From positions 239,159-303,158 of the forward strand of contig CAMDNE010000002.1 of NCBI GenBank assembly GCA_945902745.1: a stretch of 64,000 nucleotides of DNA, given 5' to 3'. This stretch comes from Chitinophaga pinensis (lineage in GTDB: Bacteria > Bacteroidota > Bacteroidia > Flavobacteriales_D > Crocinitomicaceae). The translations under genes and the position numbers were made by a program. Shown here piece after piece: positions 37,444 through 47,154 of this stretch. The notes under the pieces were generated by a model that made no database searches, had not been told where the DNA came from, and saw nothing but the letters and a program-made list of their open reading frames with translations. Position 1 is the first letter of the stretch. Each line of letters opens with the position of its first letter.

Positions 37444-40400
37444 TCATCTCAGAACAACAAATTTCATTACTGGAAGTTCCTCCTTTGTTAATGTGTTTTT
37501 AACTTTCAATAAATAATTCCCGTTCACTAATTCACTTATTTCCATACTTATATCAGCATTCAACGCTTTCATGTAGTTGAAAGTTTTAACCTCTTTTCCA
37601 AGAAGGTCATAAATCTCCAAACTGTACTCTCCTGCAGACCCATCTTCAACATGTAAATTAAGTTGAATAGTAGCAGGATTAGGATATAGAACATTTCCAT
37701 TTGCATCCGTACAACCCACATAAATAATAGGGGAGAAACTATAATTTCCATCAAAATCTGTTTGTCTCAATCGGTAATAAACATTTTGGTCGTTCGATTC
37801 ATAAACTGTTGTAGAATATGAAGTGGTTACATTAGAATTCCCCGCGGCTTGAACTGTTTCAATTGGAATAAACACTTCCCCATTCAGACTGTGTTCCAAC
37901 GTAAAGAAATCATTATTCTCTTCTGTAGCAGTCACCCAATTAAACCTTCTTGTGTTATTTTCACAATTACCGGTAAATGAAGTCAATTTAATTGCTAATC
38001 CACAAGGATCCACAGTTAATGGAATTGACACGGCTAAAGGAATTAGACAATTTCCATTAATAGCAGATAAAGTCATGGTTTGACTCGCAACAGCATTTGG
38101 AATGGTAACATCCTGAGCATTATCATCTAAAAGAATTGTTGTATTTCCAGCTCCAATATTATACGTTAAAGAAGCACCATCACTTCCGCTAATTGAGAAT
38201 ATTGCATCATTTCCTGCACATACACCGCTGTTAGTTGTAACATTATAAGTTGGTAAAGTTAATGCTGGAATATTTACGACAAGGTTCGATGCACAACCGT
38301 TGTTATCCATAACCGAAACAGTGTAATTACCAGGAAGTAAATTAGTCTGAGTAATACTATTTGGCGAATTAATTGGTGTAACACCATTCCATAAATAAGT
38401 ATATATTGCTGTTCCTCCAGACACATTCACAACTGCTGAACCATTTGCAATTCCAGTGCACGTTGGGGTATTACTTTGCAAATAAATACTTGGTTGTGTT
38501 GGCGATGGAAACACCATCGTTGAACCTGTTGTACTGCATGAAGTTCCAGTATTGCTTATTGTTACCGTATATAAACCTGAAGCTATACTATTAATTGTAG
38601 AACTTGTAGAATTGAACGTAGTAGAACCGTTTGACCAAATAAAATTATAAAGTCCAGGAGAAGAAACAGTTGCTGTTGCCGCTCCATCATTCAGACAAAT
38701 AACAGATGTATTTGACATTGCGATTGTCGGTAAACTATTCACCGTAACTGGGAATGTAATCGTTCTAGGACATCCATAAACAGTAGTTCCTCCATTCGTA
38801 ACAGAACCAGTTACTGTTGCAATATAGGTAGTTGTTACTGTTGGGTTTACAGTTATCGTATTTGCTGTACTTGCCGTGATAGCAGTTAGTGGTGACCATG
38901 TTACAACATCACTGGCATTTAAACCTGAAAGTGTTAAAGTCGTTGAACCTCCATTGCAAATTGCGACTGCTCCAGATCCTGTAGCGGTTGGATTTCGAAC
39001 AACATATAGCAGAACACTCTTCAAAGGAGAAGTGCCACAACAGTCAGTCACAACTTGTAACGATATCGTATAAAATCCTGGTGTATTAAATTGGGTATTT
39101 GTGTTCTGAACGTTACCAGGATTTGCTGCTGCCCCATTGAAATTCCACACATAAGATGTAGCAGGATAAACGCTATTAAATGTAGCAAAATCACCTTGAC
39201 AAACTTGATAGGTATCCACACCAATTTGAGGGGCATTTGTTACTATTTGCGAACCCGTTGAACCATCAAATGAGATGTTATGAAAACCAGTATACGTATT
39301 TGCCCCAACCGAAAGTGAATAACGATCGATTACGGAATATTGTGTGACTGCTGGACTGATAGCACCCGCAGTTGCCGGTACCGCATTATTAGTTGCTATA
39401 TCAAAATCCCAAGCACCTAATACTGAAGAAGTATAGCTGACATTAGTGTTAGTACAATTTACATTGGTTACAGTGATTGTTGGTTGACCAGGAAGGTTGA
39501 AAGCAGCATCGCTTGTCGCCAAAGCAGTTCCACCGTTGAGGTGAATGGCATTAGAAAGACCTGCTGATCCATTTCCACCATTTCCACCAGCACCTCCGTT
39601 TCCGCCATTACCTCCACGCCCTCCTCTGTTTCCATCCGAATCACCATTAGAACAACCACTTCCTAAGTTTGAAGATCCACCGATACCTCCTAAGCCTCCT
39701 AAGCCTCCTAAGCCAGCTGATCCAGCTGCACCAGCGAGAATTCTGTCTTGAATTAAATTTCCGCCGGTTCCATTGTTGAAAAGATAGATTCCAAAAGATG
39801 AGCCACCACCGAAAGCGCCTCTTGCGGCACCCCCACCACCAGCACCACCACCACCACCAGAACCACCACCACCTGCTGCATCTATACCAGAATCATCCCT
39901 TCCTGCGCCGCCACCGCCACCGCCGCCACCGCCGCCATTACTTGAAGTTCCATTCGTTCCTGCACCTGGAATAAAAAAACCAGCTACATGAGCACTTGTT
40001 CCTACTGTCCCATTTACTCCTGAAGCCCCAATAGTGCCTGTAACACCAAAACCTCCATATGGAGTATCTGCATTATTTCCGTCTTTAATTCCACCAATGC
40101 CACCAGCACCTCCAGCGGCTCCTCCAGCGGCAGTTATACCATTGGCCCCAACATCGCCTGGGGCATTTGAACTATCATTTCTTCCGTTACCACCTCTTCC
40201 TCCAGCAGCACCCGCACCAGCATTACCTCCTATAGAAAGTGCGTTTGCCCCACCGACTCCAGCCCCACCACCATTACTACCATTTGTTTCACCATCTGAA
40301 CCAAAAGAACAACCAGGACCATTTCCTGTAATTCCATTTGCGGCATTTGCTCCAGCCCCACCATCCCAAGTTGAATTATAGGTAGCAGGATTATTATCTC

Positions 40401-42549
40401 CATTTCCAGACCCAGCTGCTCCAGGTAAAACCTGCGTTCTTACTATATTATAATTCGAACAATTGGTTAAATGGATTCCATAAGTTGACATACCTGTCCC
40501 AGCAGTACCTGCAGCTGTGGTGATCGTAAGATCTTGTAACCTAAAATTTGTTGCTGAATTTCCATAAAACGCCACCAAACGTTGCGCATTTAAGGCTCCC
40601 TCAGGAAGGACATTTGTTCGATTTATTGTTGTAGCTCCGGCCAAACTTGTTTTTGTCCAACTGCTTGCTTCTATAAATCCGCCTTCAATTGTTACAAAAC
40701 TCGAAAGATTCAAAGGAGCATTGATATTATAAGTTCCAGTTGCTAACTTAATAACCGCGTTATTACATGCTGCTAGTGTGAGTGCGTTTGCCAAGGTCGT
40801 TGGAGCAGCTTGTGTTCCAGGATTCCCTACTAATCCAGTTGTTGATGCATATATATTTACACAACTTGCTAAAGCAGGTGGTGAACCGACAATCAATGTT
40901 GTTGTAACTTGCGATGTACATCCTGTTACAGGGTTCGTAACTCGAAAAGTGTAAACATATGAACCAGCCAGTACTGGAACAGTTACAACTAGACTGTTTT
41001 GCGTCCCGACAAATGCGCCTGAACCTAAAGAAACCATCGTTGGGCTAAACCATTGATAATTCATCCCTGTTACATCTGTTGAACCAGTTAACATAAAATT
41101 CGCTCCAGCGCAAACACTTGCTGAGGTTGGTGAAATAGAAGCAATTGGATCAGCTGCAATGCTCACTGTAACAGCATCTGTTGCAATACAACCGTCAGCA
41201 TATGCAGCTGCAAAAGTATATGTTGTTGTACTGGCAGGTGTTGCAGTTGTACTAGTTGTTGTTGGTGTTGCCAAACTTGCAGCAGGAGACCATAAATAGG
41301 TTGTGGTTGGCGGAGTTAATCCAACAACTCCATTTAAAACAGTTGATGAACCTTCACAAATTGTGACATTTGGTCCAGCATCAACTACATGGGGATTCGC
41401 AATAACCGTGATTGTATACGTTTGTGAATTTTGACCAATTAATGGACACGCATTATCGGCAGCGTTAATTGTTATGTAATAAGTTCCAACATTGCTAGCA
41501 GTTGGTGTCCAACAAAACGTGCCTGTTTTAGAATTTGCAGGACCTGTTTGTGTAAATGTTGAACCAAGAATATTATTGCTCGCCGTCATTGTAACCGTTT
41601 GACCAGCATCAACATCTGAAGCGTTTACTGTAAAACAAAATGGTGACCCAGCACAAGCTGAAATAGAAAATACACCAGGCACACCATTTATTCCTCCAAC
41701 GGTTGGAATTGTATTGGTGCAATTCACGATATTGAATTGAATATCTCGCATGACTGAGCCAATTAATACTCCACCTCTGTATTCTTGAACCAAAACAGCC
41801 ACAACCGCCACTTGAGTAACATTTGGTGTGAAAGTAATGTTTCCAGTTGCTGGATTGATTACTGCAGGAACTGTAAAAGGATTTGCTCCATTAAAACCAC
41901 CAGCATAAGTAACATTACTACCAGATGCGTTTAACGCATTCACAAGAGAATAAACCAAAACGTCTCCATCTGGATCTGTTGCTAATTGTTGATAATTTAT
42001 CGGCTGTCCAACACACGCAAATAATTGAGGATTGTTTGCGAAAACTGGAGAACTGTTACAAGGTGTTACCGTATTATTCAGCCTTGTTTGTGTATAGAAA
42101 TCATTTGTATCTGGTCCAGTGACATTGGTGATAGATGCATTTCTACAACAAACTTGATAGGAAAGTATCCAATTCGAGCATCCAGAAGGCAAGGTTAAAA
42201 CACCTGAATAAACTATTTTTTGAATTCCAAGAGTTCCTCCACCCCCACATGCACTAGCAGCACTAGGACATAAAGGTGTAATGTCAACTGTTGATTGAAG
42301 GTTTAACGTCAAAGAAGCATTTACGCCACAAGCCGCAGAACGGTAATTTATTACTTCGGAAGCACTCGAGGCTATTCCATTACAATCTCTGTAAAACGTT
42401 AAATTTACTTGGTATTGATTTGGACCAATACACGAAAAGGTAATTTCTCCTCCAGCAACGTGTGACGCATTTGAAAAGAATGAAAAATTTAAGAAAAAAG
42501 TAATAGAAATAACAAGTCGCAAAGCAACTTTTATAGATGTTGAGGCCAT
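37444..42549 (-). CDS. Giant secreted glycine-rich protein with beta-helix, PKD-like and T9SS domains
   Basis: A 1701-residue exported protein. The N-terminus has a signal peptide, then SHVAGGEITF and a cysteine-rich domain common in large Bacteroidetes surface proteins (to about 270). Cadherin/PKD-like beta domains run to about 560. A right-handed beta-helix-like segment follows (VIKLATGTYNINAPLNLSSF, 600-700). Next is an extremely Gly-rich block (about 715-1005) with GGAGGNGGNGSAG-type repeats and a run of ten Gly. More PKD-like domains follow, and a T9SS type A tail (NVLYPNPATIQLNLHV to the end). It is predicted to be a surface or matrix protein. Two stacked palindromes sit in its leader. 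Confidence 0.88.
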   Translation of the reverse strand: MASTSIKVALRLVISITFFLNFSFFSNASHVAGGEITFSCIGPNQYQVNLTFYRDCNGIASSASEVINYRSAACGVNASLTLNLQSTVDITPLCPSAASACGGGGTLGIQKIVYSGVLTLPSGCSNWILSYQVCCRNASITNVTGPDTNDFYTQTRLNNTVTPCNSSPVFANNPQLFACVGQPINYQQLATDPDGDVLVYSLVNALNASGSNVTYAGGFNGANPFTVPAVINPATGNITFTPNVTQVAVVAVLVQEYRGGVLIGSVMRDIQFNIVNCTNTIPTVGGINGVPGVFSISACAGSPFCFTVNASDVDAGQTVTMTASNNILGSTFTQTGPANSKTGTFCWTPTASNVGTYYITINAADNACPLIGQNSQTYTITVIANPHVVDAGPNVTICEGSSTVLNGVVGLTPPTTTYLWSPAASLATPTTTSTTATPASTTTYTFAAAYADGCIATDAVTVSIAADPIASISPTSASVCAGANFMLTGSTDVTGMNYQWFSPTMVSLGSGAFVGTQNSLVVTVPVLAGSYVYTFRVTNPVTGCTSQVTTTLIVGSPPALASCVNIYASTTGLVGNPGTQAAPTTLANALTLAACNNAVIKLATGTYNINAPLNLSSFVTIEGGFIEASSWTKTSLAGATTINRTNVLPEGALNAQRLVAFYGNSATNFRLQDLTITTAAGTAGTGMSTYGIHLTNCSNYNIVRTQVLPGAAGSGNGDNNPATYNSTWDGGAGANAANGITGNGPGCSFGSDGETNGSNGGGAGVGGANALSIGGNAGAGAAGGRGGNGRNDSSNAPGDVGANGITAAGGAAGGAGGIGGIKDGNNADTPYGGFGVTGTIGASGVNGTVGTSAHVAGFFIPGAGTNGTSSNGGGGGGGGGGAGRDDSGIDAAGGGGSGGGGGAGGGGAARGAFGGGSSFGIYLFNNGTGGNLIQDRILAGAAGSAGLGGLGGLGGIGGSSNLGSGCSNGDSDGNRGGRGGNGGNGGAGGNGGNGSAGLSNAIHLNGGTALATSDAAFNLPGQPTITVTNVNCTNTNVSYTSSVLGAWDFDIATNNAVPATAGAISPAVTQYSVIDRYSLSVGANTYTGFHNISFDGSTGSQIVTNAPQIGVDTYQVCQGDFATFNSVYPATSYVWNFNGAAANPGNVQNTNTQFNTPGFYTISLQVVTDCCGTSPLKSVLLYVVRNPTATGSGAVAICNGGSTTLTLSGLNASDVVTWSPLTAITASTANTITVNPTVTTTYIATVTGSVTNGGTTVYGCPRTITFPVTVNSLPTIAMSNTSVICLNDGAATATVSSPGLYNFIWSNGSTTFNSTSSTINSIASGLYTVTISNTGTSCSTTGSTMVFPSPTQPSIYLQSNTPTCTGIANGSAVVNVSGGTAIYTYLWNGVTPINSPNSITQTNLLPGNYTVSVMDNNGCASNLVVNIPALTLPTYNVTTNSGVCAGNDAIFSISGSDGASLTYNIGAGNTTILLDDNAQDVTIPNAVASQTMTLSAINGNCLIPLAVSIPLTVDPCGLAIKLTSFTGNCENNTRRFNWVTATEENNDFFTLEHSLNGEVFIPIETVQAAGNSNVTTSYSTTVYESNDQNVYYRLRQTDFDGNYSFSPIIYVGCTDANGNVLYPNPATIQLNLHVEDGSAGEYSLEIYDLLGKEVKTFNYMKALNADISMEISELVNGNYLLKVKNTLTKEELPVMKFVVLR

Positions 42550-42554
42550 ATATT

Positions 42555-42579
42555 TAGGTTTTACCTAGAAACGTTCTAG
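42555..42579. promoter_or_regulatory. Two overlapping perfect inverted repeats upstream of the giant gene
   Basis: TAGGT-TTT-ACCTA (42555-42567) and CTAGAA-ACG-TTCTAG (42565-42579) overlap by three bases and end 5 bases upstream of the ATG. They could be an operator for a dimeric regulator or competing hairpins in the message leader. Confidence 0.45.
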
Positions 42580-43290
42580 ATAATTTGGGGCGAAAATAGT
42601 TTATTTATTCGAAAAAACTCAAAGTCTATATAGTTAATTATCAAATTGTTTAAAAGTCATTTTGTAAATGTTCATAAGCACTTATGAAACAAAAACTCAT
42701 CAATAAAAATGGTTGAATTAAATTATAATTAATTATGACCTTTCACAATTCGTGAACTTTATGAAAACAAATTTTAATTAGCTTACACATTGAACGAATA
42801 AATAGGCGAGCGTGACAAAGCTAGTGCATGTTTTCAATCGGCAGTTCAACCTTAATTTATGGATAGATTAAGAAAAGCCTGCTGATTTAATTTTTAAACT
42901 GAAAAACTGCAATTAATGAATTTTGGATTTGTCAATTTAACGCAACAATCTGTTTATCAATTTCTTTAAAAGAACAAAGGCGGGCTATTGACCCACCTTT
43001 GTATGAAAGAAATTACAGCCGTCTATGAACAACTATTCATTCAATCTATTGGTCAATTGAATTCCTGTTTGACAAATCAAACAGTATATATTCTGATTTT
43101 AGAACTCTTTAGGTTTTCAACTATTACAAAAACTTAAATCATTTTGTTTTCAAATCAGAAATCAACGCAACTGAATTAGGACGAAGATATGCAGACAAAA
43201 CTGAAGCGACTATGATTTATATCACATAGAATGATGATAAGCATCACTTTTTGTAATGATAATATTCATTGATACTATTTTAGTATTCAA
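42580..43290. other. 700-base region without an intact gene
   Basis: AT-rich. A terminator-like stem (AAAGGCGGG / CCCACCTTT, one mismatch) lies at about 42976-42999, followed by a 44-codon frame from the ATG at 43003 (MKEITAVYEQLFIQSIGQLN) that I cannot assign. The stretch just before the broken BON gene has a short palindromic part around 43231-43255. It looks like decayed accessory sequence. Confidence 0.4.
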
Positions 43291-43497
43291 ATGGATGTTA
43301 TTAACGGACTTAGTTGGGAATATTTGCTCAATGATGATGAAATTGATGTTGCGGTTAAGAATGGTATTGTTACCTTAACTGGAACGGTTGATTCGGACAG
43401 TAAAAAAAAACTTGCTGAAGATGCAGCTTAACGAGCTCCTGATGTGGGTCAAGTTGAGAACAACATAAAAGTCAATAAGGTCATCATTTCTTTTTAA
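43291..43497 (+). pseudogene. BON-domain (OsmY-like) gene broken by an in-frame stop
   Basis: Reading from the ATG at 43291 gives the BON-domain pattern: EIDVAVKNGIVTLTGTVDSD, KKLAEDAA, then a TAA at 43429-43431, then RAPDVGQVENNIKVNKVIIS in the same frame up to the TAA at 43495. BON domains (OsmY, CBS-BON proteins) bind phospholipid and have exactly this order. A single base change restores a sense codon, so it is a recent pseudogene or a sequencing error. The N-terminus is short (a single BON unit). Confidence 0.65.
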
Positions 43498-43498
43498 T

Positions 43499-45439
43499 TT
43501 AAATTTTAGCGCGTAAATTCAACATCCAAACAATTCCATGTTTACTCATGTATTTGTCAATTTTCCCTTGATCAAATAAGTCATTCAGCAGAATACGTGT
43601 TTCTGAAACTGATGTATCCATAAGGAAAGAAAATTCATCTTCAGTCATGTTATTGTAAATAGAGAACAAGGTTTCTGCGCTACAACTAATTTTCTGCTTT
43701 ACAGCATCAGGAATAATAGATAGAATAATTTCCTCGAACTTTTCATATGGCTGAAACCCTTTGATTGTATTATTGACGATTCCATCCTTTAAAAAGAATA
43801 ACGTTGGAAACATGGTAATTTCTAAATCCTTCGCTAATTCTAAATCGGCTTCAAACAATTTAAACCCCTTACCTGAAAAATCTTTCTTCAATAAGGCTGT
43901 GTTAAGACCACTTGAAAGAGCAGCATTTTCAATTATTTCCCATCGAGTGATATTCTTTTTTTCTAAAAACACCAATTCTTTCAATCTTCGTAAAAATGTA
44001 ATTGCCTTATCGCTATCTTGCAATTGAGCAGCTTTAAAAGCAATGGATGGAGGAAATGACGAATACAATGGGTCTTCAATCCACACATCTCCATCTAAAA
44101 GCATTTTTTGAGAAGCATTGACATCTTCCCAATGTTTAGCAGCATCTAAGGGAGTTTTTATTATGCCTTTGTCATACTCTTTCCATGATGGTAATAAACC
44201 ACCCATATGGTAATCAATTTCGTGATAATCTCCGTATTCCAATTTTAACTTTCGAAGAATAGGTTGAATTATCCAACAAGTAGAACAAATAGGATCTGTG
44301 AAATAAATTATGTTCAAAGGCTTTTCAAGAAGAGGTGATTTCTGTTTATTGGAATCAGATATTAAAGGCAATATAAATTCTAGTTCGCTGAATTTATTTG
44401 GATTTAAAAATGTTTCTTTCAATATCCTACCTTGTTCTATGTGACTTTGGATTTTAGGTGATCTCGTTTGATAATACGCATTAAACGCTTCTTCAAGAGT
44501 TGTAAATTGACCTAACGATTCTGACAAACACTTTGCATCGATAATTGCATTGGTTGTTCCTGCGCTCGTAAAAGGAAGAGCCAAATGAGCAGCATCACCA
44601 ATTAAAACAACATTTTCTTTATGAAAACTTGGAAGTAAATCAAAGTCTCGCGTTTTCCAGATATACGCATTTTTGAAATCTGTAGCATCTAAAACAGTTT
44701 TAACGTCGACAGGAAAATCTTTCATCATTTCTGAACAAAATGCCTTTAGACTTTCTGGATTATTTTCTTCAAAACCTGGAGAAAGTTTTACGTCATACTG
44801 CATGAACCAGACAACTTCGTCAGAAGAAGATGGAATGTAGCCAAAAGCTAATCCTTTCTCTTTACTTTGAATTTTTTGAAAAATTACATCCTCCCCTTTT
44901 CTGCTAATTCTTTTTCCAGAAATTCCAACAACTTCATTTACTTCAACCAAACTAAAATTTGTCTTACCAAAGATTGCTTCTCTCACTTTTGAATTACTGC
45001 CATCTGCACCGATAAACACATCTCCATATTCCATTTCTCCATTTTCAAACACAGCAGCAATAGCTTTATTGTTTTCATAAATAAAATGGGAAAAGGATCT
45101 TCCTTCAATAAGTATATCATTCGTAAAAAAAGAATAAAGAAAAGAAATAACATCTATTCGTTTCAAACAATACCAGTCATTTAACTGAATTTTAATTTTT
45201 TCTTCACCATTTGGTCTTTTGAGACTGAAAAGGTTAACATGTTGCTTCATTAGGTGAGATTTTGTATCACCGAAAAACTCTGAAAGAACTGATAATCCTT
45301 CATAATTCATCAGAAATGCATGACCTATATTTGGCAAAGAAACAGCCTTCTCACATACTACAACCTCCCAGTTTTTGCGTTTTAAATGCAGTGCCATTGT
45401 AAGACCTGCAATACCTCCACCAATTATAACTGCTTTCAT
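43499..45439 (-). CDS. Fusion of FAD-dependent monooxygenase and DsbA-like oxidoreductase
   Basis: A 646-residue protein with two unrelated parts. Residues 1 to about 360 are a PHBH-type FAD monooxygenase: IIGGGIAGLTMALHLKR (dinucleotide fold), a DG motif in VFIGADGSNSKVREAIFG, and VVLIGDAAHLALPFTSAG (FAD binding). Residues about 375-590 are a DsbA/FrnE-like thioredoxin fold with CSTC in DPICSTCW and a cis-Pro-like TMFPTLFF. The last 50 residues form a small helical, winged-helix-like end. Its ATG overlaps the stop of an aminotransferase-tail fragment (ATGA). I infer a thiol- or redox-linked hydroxylation. The substrate is unknown. Confidence 0.82.
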   Translation of the reverse strand: MKAVIIGGGIAGLTMALHLKRKNWEVVVCEKAVSLPNIGHAFLMNYEGLSVLSEFFGDTKSHLMKQHVNLFSLKRPNGEEKIKIQLNDWYCLKRIDVISFLYSFFTNDILIEGRSFSHFIYENNKAIAAVFENGEMEYGDVFIGADGSNSKVREAIFGKTNFSLVEVNEVVGISGKRISRKGEDVIFQKIQSKEKGLAFGYIPSSSDEVVWFMQYDVKLSPGFEENNPESLKAFCSEMMKDFPVDVKTVLDATDFKNAYIWKTRDFDLLPSFHKENVVLIGDAAHLALPFTSAGTTNAIIDAKCLSESLGQFTTLEEAFNAYYQTRSPKIQSHIEQGRILKETFLNPNKFSELEFILPLISDSNKQKSPLLEKPLNIIYFTDPICSTCWIIQPILRKLKLEYGDYHEIDYHMGGLLPSWKEYDKGIIKTPLDAAKHWEDVNASQKMLLDGDVWIEDPLYSSFPPSIAFKAAQLQDSDKAITFLRRLKELVFLEKKNITRWEIIENAALSSGLNTALLKKDFSGKGFKLFEADLELAKDLEITMFPTLFFLKDGIVNNTIKGFQPYEKFEEIILSIIPDAVKQKISCSAETLFSIYNNMTEDEFSFLMDTSVSETRILLNDLFDQGKIDKYMSKHGIVWMLNLRAKI

Positions 45440-45627
45440 TTTAAGTATTTTTTCACTGTTTCAAGTGCATCAATTAAAATTTCTTCTGATGATACAAAAC
45501 TCATTCTAATATACCCTTCAGTTCCATCACCGATCCATTGTTTCAATCCGGGAACAACTGCAACTTTTGTCTCGTTTAACAAGATGATTTCTGCTATTTT
45601 ATGTTGAAATGCAATTCTAAAAGACAT
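45436..45627 (-). pseudogene. Duplicated C-terminal fragment of the neighbouring aminotransferase
   Basis: A 63-codon frame whose last 45 residues (LLNETKVAVVPGLKQW, YIRMSF, KKYLK) closely repeat the end of the aminotransferase encoded upstream (LLNEAKVAVVPGLKQW). The similarity continues at DNA level from about 45434 to 45591 against 45810 to 45967, including the sequence around the stop. The first 18 residues do not match, so the fragment lacks everything for catalysis. It is read as a relic of a gene duplication. Its stop overlaps the FAD-DsbA start. Confidence 0.75.
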
Positions 45628-45809
45628 AATAAAACCATTGTGTTTTTTTTATAAATTAAATCTGTTTCAAAAATGAAAATAATTGAAATAATTGAATAGA
45701 TTATTCGGATTAGTCATTAAAAAATTAAATATAAACACTGACTGTTAGTTACGTAATTTCACCTATCAAAACCAATAAGCCAAAGAAAGACCAAACATAT
45801 AAATGGATT

Positions 45810-46973
45810 TCATTTTAAGTATTTTTTCACTCTTCCAAGTGCATCAGTTAAAATTTCTTCAGAAGTTGCAAAACTCATTCTAATATACCCTTCAGCTCCA
45901 TCACCAAACCATTGTTTCAATCCTGGAACAACAGCAACTTTTGCCTCATTTAACAAAATATCATGAATTTCTTGACTCGTTTTGTTCGTAGCAGTAATGT
46001 CTGTGAATGCAACATAACATCCATCTGGAGCAATACACTTAAACCCAGGAATAGAATTTAATTCATTGACTACTAAATTCCGCATATTAGAAAGATGATC
46101 AACAAAATTATCCAACCAATAGCCGCATGAATTCAAGGCGGTTGTTGCAGCAATTTGAGACAACACATTAACACCATGAATGGTAGAATAATGCATAGAA
46201 GCATCCATTAAAAGTGTGAAATGTTGTTGATTGTGAGCCATAACAGCTCCGATTCTTAGACCTGCTAAACCATAGGATTTGCTGAATCCCGTTATAGTGA
46301 CCGTTTGATTTCTGATTTCCTCATTGATAGAAGCAATACTCGTAAATACAGCTGGCTTAAAAACAATATCACTCCAGATTTCATCTGACAATATAATAAG
46401 TTGATGTTTGCAAGCAATTTCACCAAGTTGAGTCAACTCTTCTTTTGTAAAAACTTTACCCGTCGGATTCAGCGGGTTACAAAGACAAATCATCTTCGTG
46501 TTTTTTGTTATTAGAAGTTCAAGTTCTTCAAAATCCACTTTAATTGTTCCCGGAGGAATTGCAAAAGGAATAGCTTTAGCATGAACAGCTTCTATTGAAT
46601 AGCGAAATAAAAAATCTACTGGGTCAAAAATTATTGCTTCATCTCCTGGAGAAAGAAACGCTTTACAAGTCAAGTATATTCCAAAAGCGGCACTGTCGAC
46701 AGGAAAAGAAAAAGCTGGAGAAACTGGTACATTTCGTTTAATTTGAAAATAAGTTGCAATGCTTTCTTTAAAATCAGGTAAACCTTCGGGTGGACCGTAA
46801 CAATAATACCGATCCTTTGCAAAAGATCTAATTGCTTCTGAAATTTCTGGTGCGCTTGGAAAATCTGGGTCTGCAGCAGTTAACGGTATTACTCCTTCTG
46901 GTAAAGTTGCCCATCTTAAGTTAAAAGCGCGCTTTTTTAAAAGAGTTAAATTGACTGAATTGTTCTCAAACAT
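45810..46973 (-). CDS. Fold type I PLP-dependent aminotransferase (class I/II, MalY/PatB-like)
   Basis: A 387-residue enzyme. The PLP-binding lysine lies in GFSKSYGLAGLRIG. Other family blocks are CLCNPLNPTGKVF, LSDEIWSDIVF and the C-terminal YIRMSFATSEE (carboxylate-binding Arg). The N-terminal PLTAADPDFPSAPE resembles MalY/PatB C-S lyases, but subgroup and substrate cannot be fixed. Cytoplasmic. The duplicated tail downstream ends at the start of the FAD-DsbA gene, suggesting that this gene was once directly coupled to it in one operon and that they share a pathway. Confidence 0.9.
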   Translation of the reverse strand: MFENNSVNLTLLKKRAFNLRWATLPEGVIPLTAADPDFPSAPEISEAIRSFAKDRYYCYGPPEGLPDFKESIATYFQIKRNVPVSPAFSFPVDSAAFGIYLTCKAFLSPGDEAIIFDPVDFLFRYSIEAVHAKAIPFAIPPGTIKVDFEELELLITKNTKMICLCNPLNPTGKVFTKEELTQLGEIACKHQLIILSDEIWSDIVFKPAVFTSIASINEEIRNQTVTITGFSKSYGLAGLRIGAVMAHNQQHFTLLMDASMHYSTIHGVNVLSQIAATTALNSCGYWLDNFVDHLSNMRNLVVNELNSIPGFKCIAPDGCYVAFTDITATNKTSQEIHDILLNEAKVAVVPGLKQWFGDGAEGYIRMSFATSEEILTDALGRVKKYLK

Positions 46974-47073
46974 AAAATGAAAGCTTTTTTAAAAGATGAG
47001 TAGTACGACCTTAAATATAAATAAAAAGCATTAGTGTTTAATATAAATAATCTAAAAAAAACAAAGAATTAAT

Positions 47074-47103
47074 TTGCCATTAATTATCCGATTGTTATTC
47101 TTG
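47074..47103 (+). promoter_or_regulatory. Candidate promoter for the VOC protein gene
   Basis: A TTG at 47074-47076 and TATTCTTG at 47096-47103, 19 bases apart, fit the Bacteroidetes TTG/TAnnTTTG promoter with one mismatch in the -7 box. The ATG is 51 bases further on. Confidence 0.35.
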
Positions 47104-47154
47104 CACAATAATTTTTAAAACCATTTTATCAAAAAAATTTATAATTTCAAATTC

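Noticed and set aside
39545..40381. Proline-rich frames on the plus strand
   Set aside because: They are the complement of the Gly codons in the giant surface-protein gene and have no independent start region or plausible protein.
45386..45607. Plus-strand frame across the FAD gene start
   Set aside because: Antisense to the duplicated aminotransferase tail, with no coding signal of its own.
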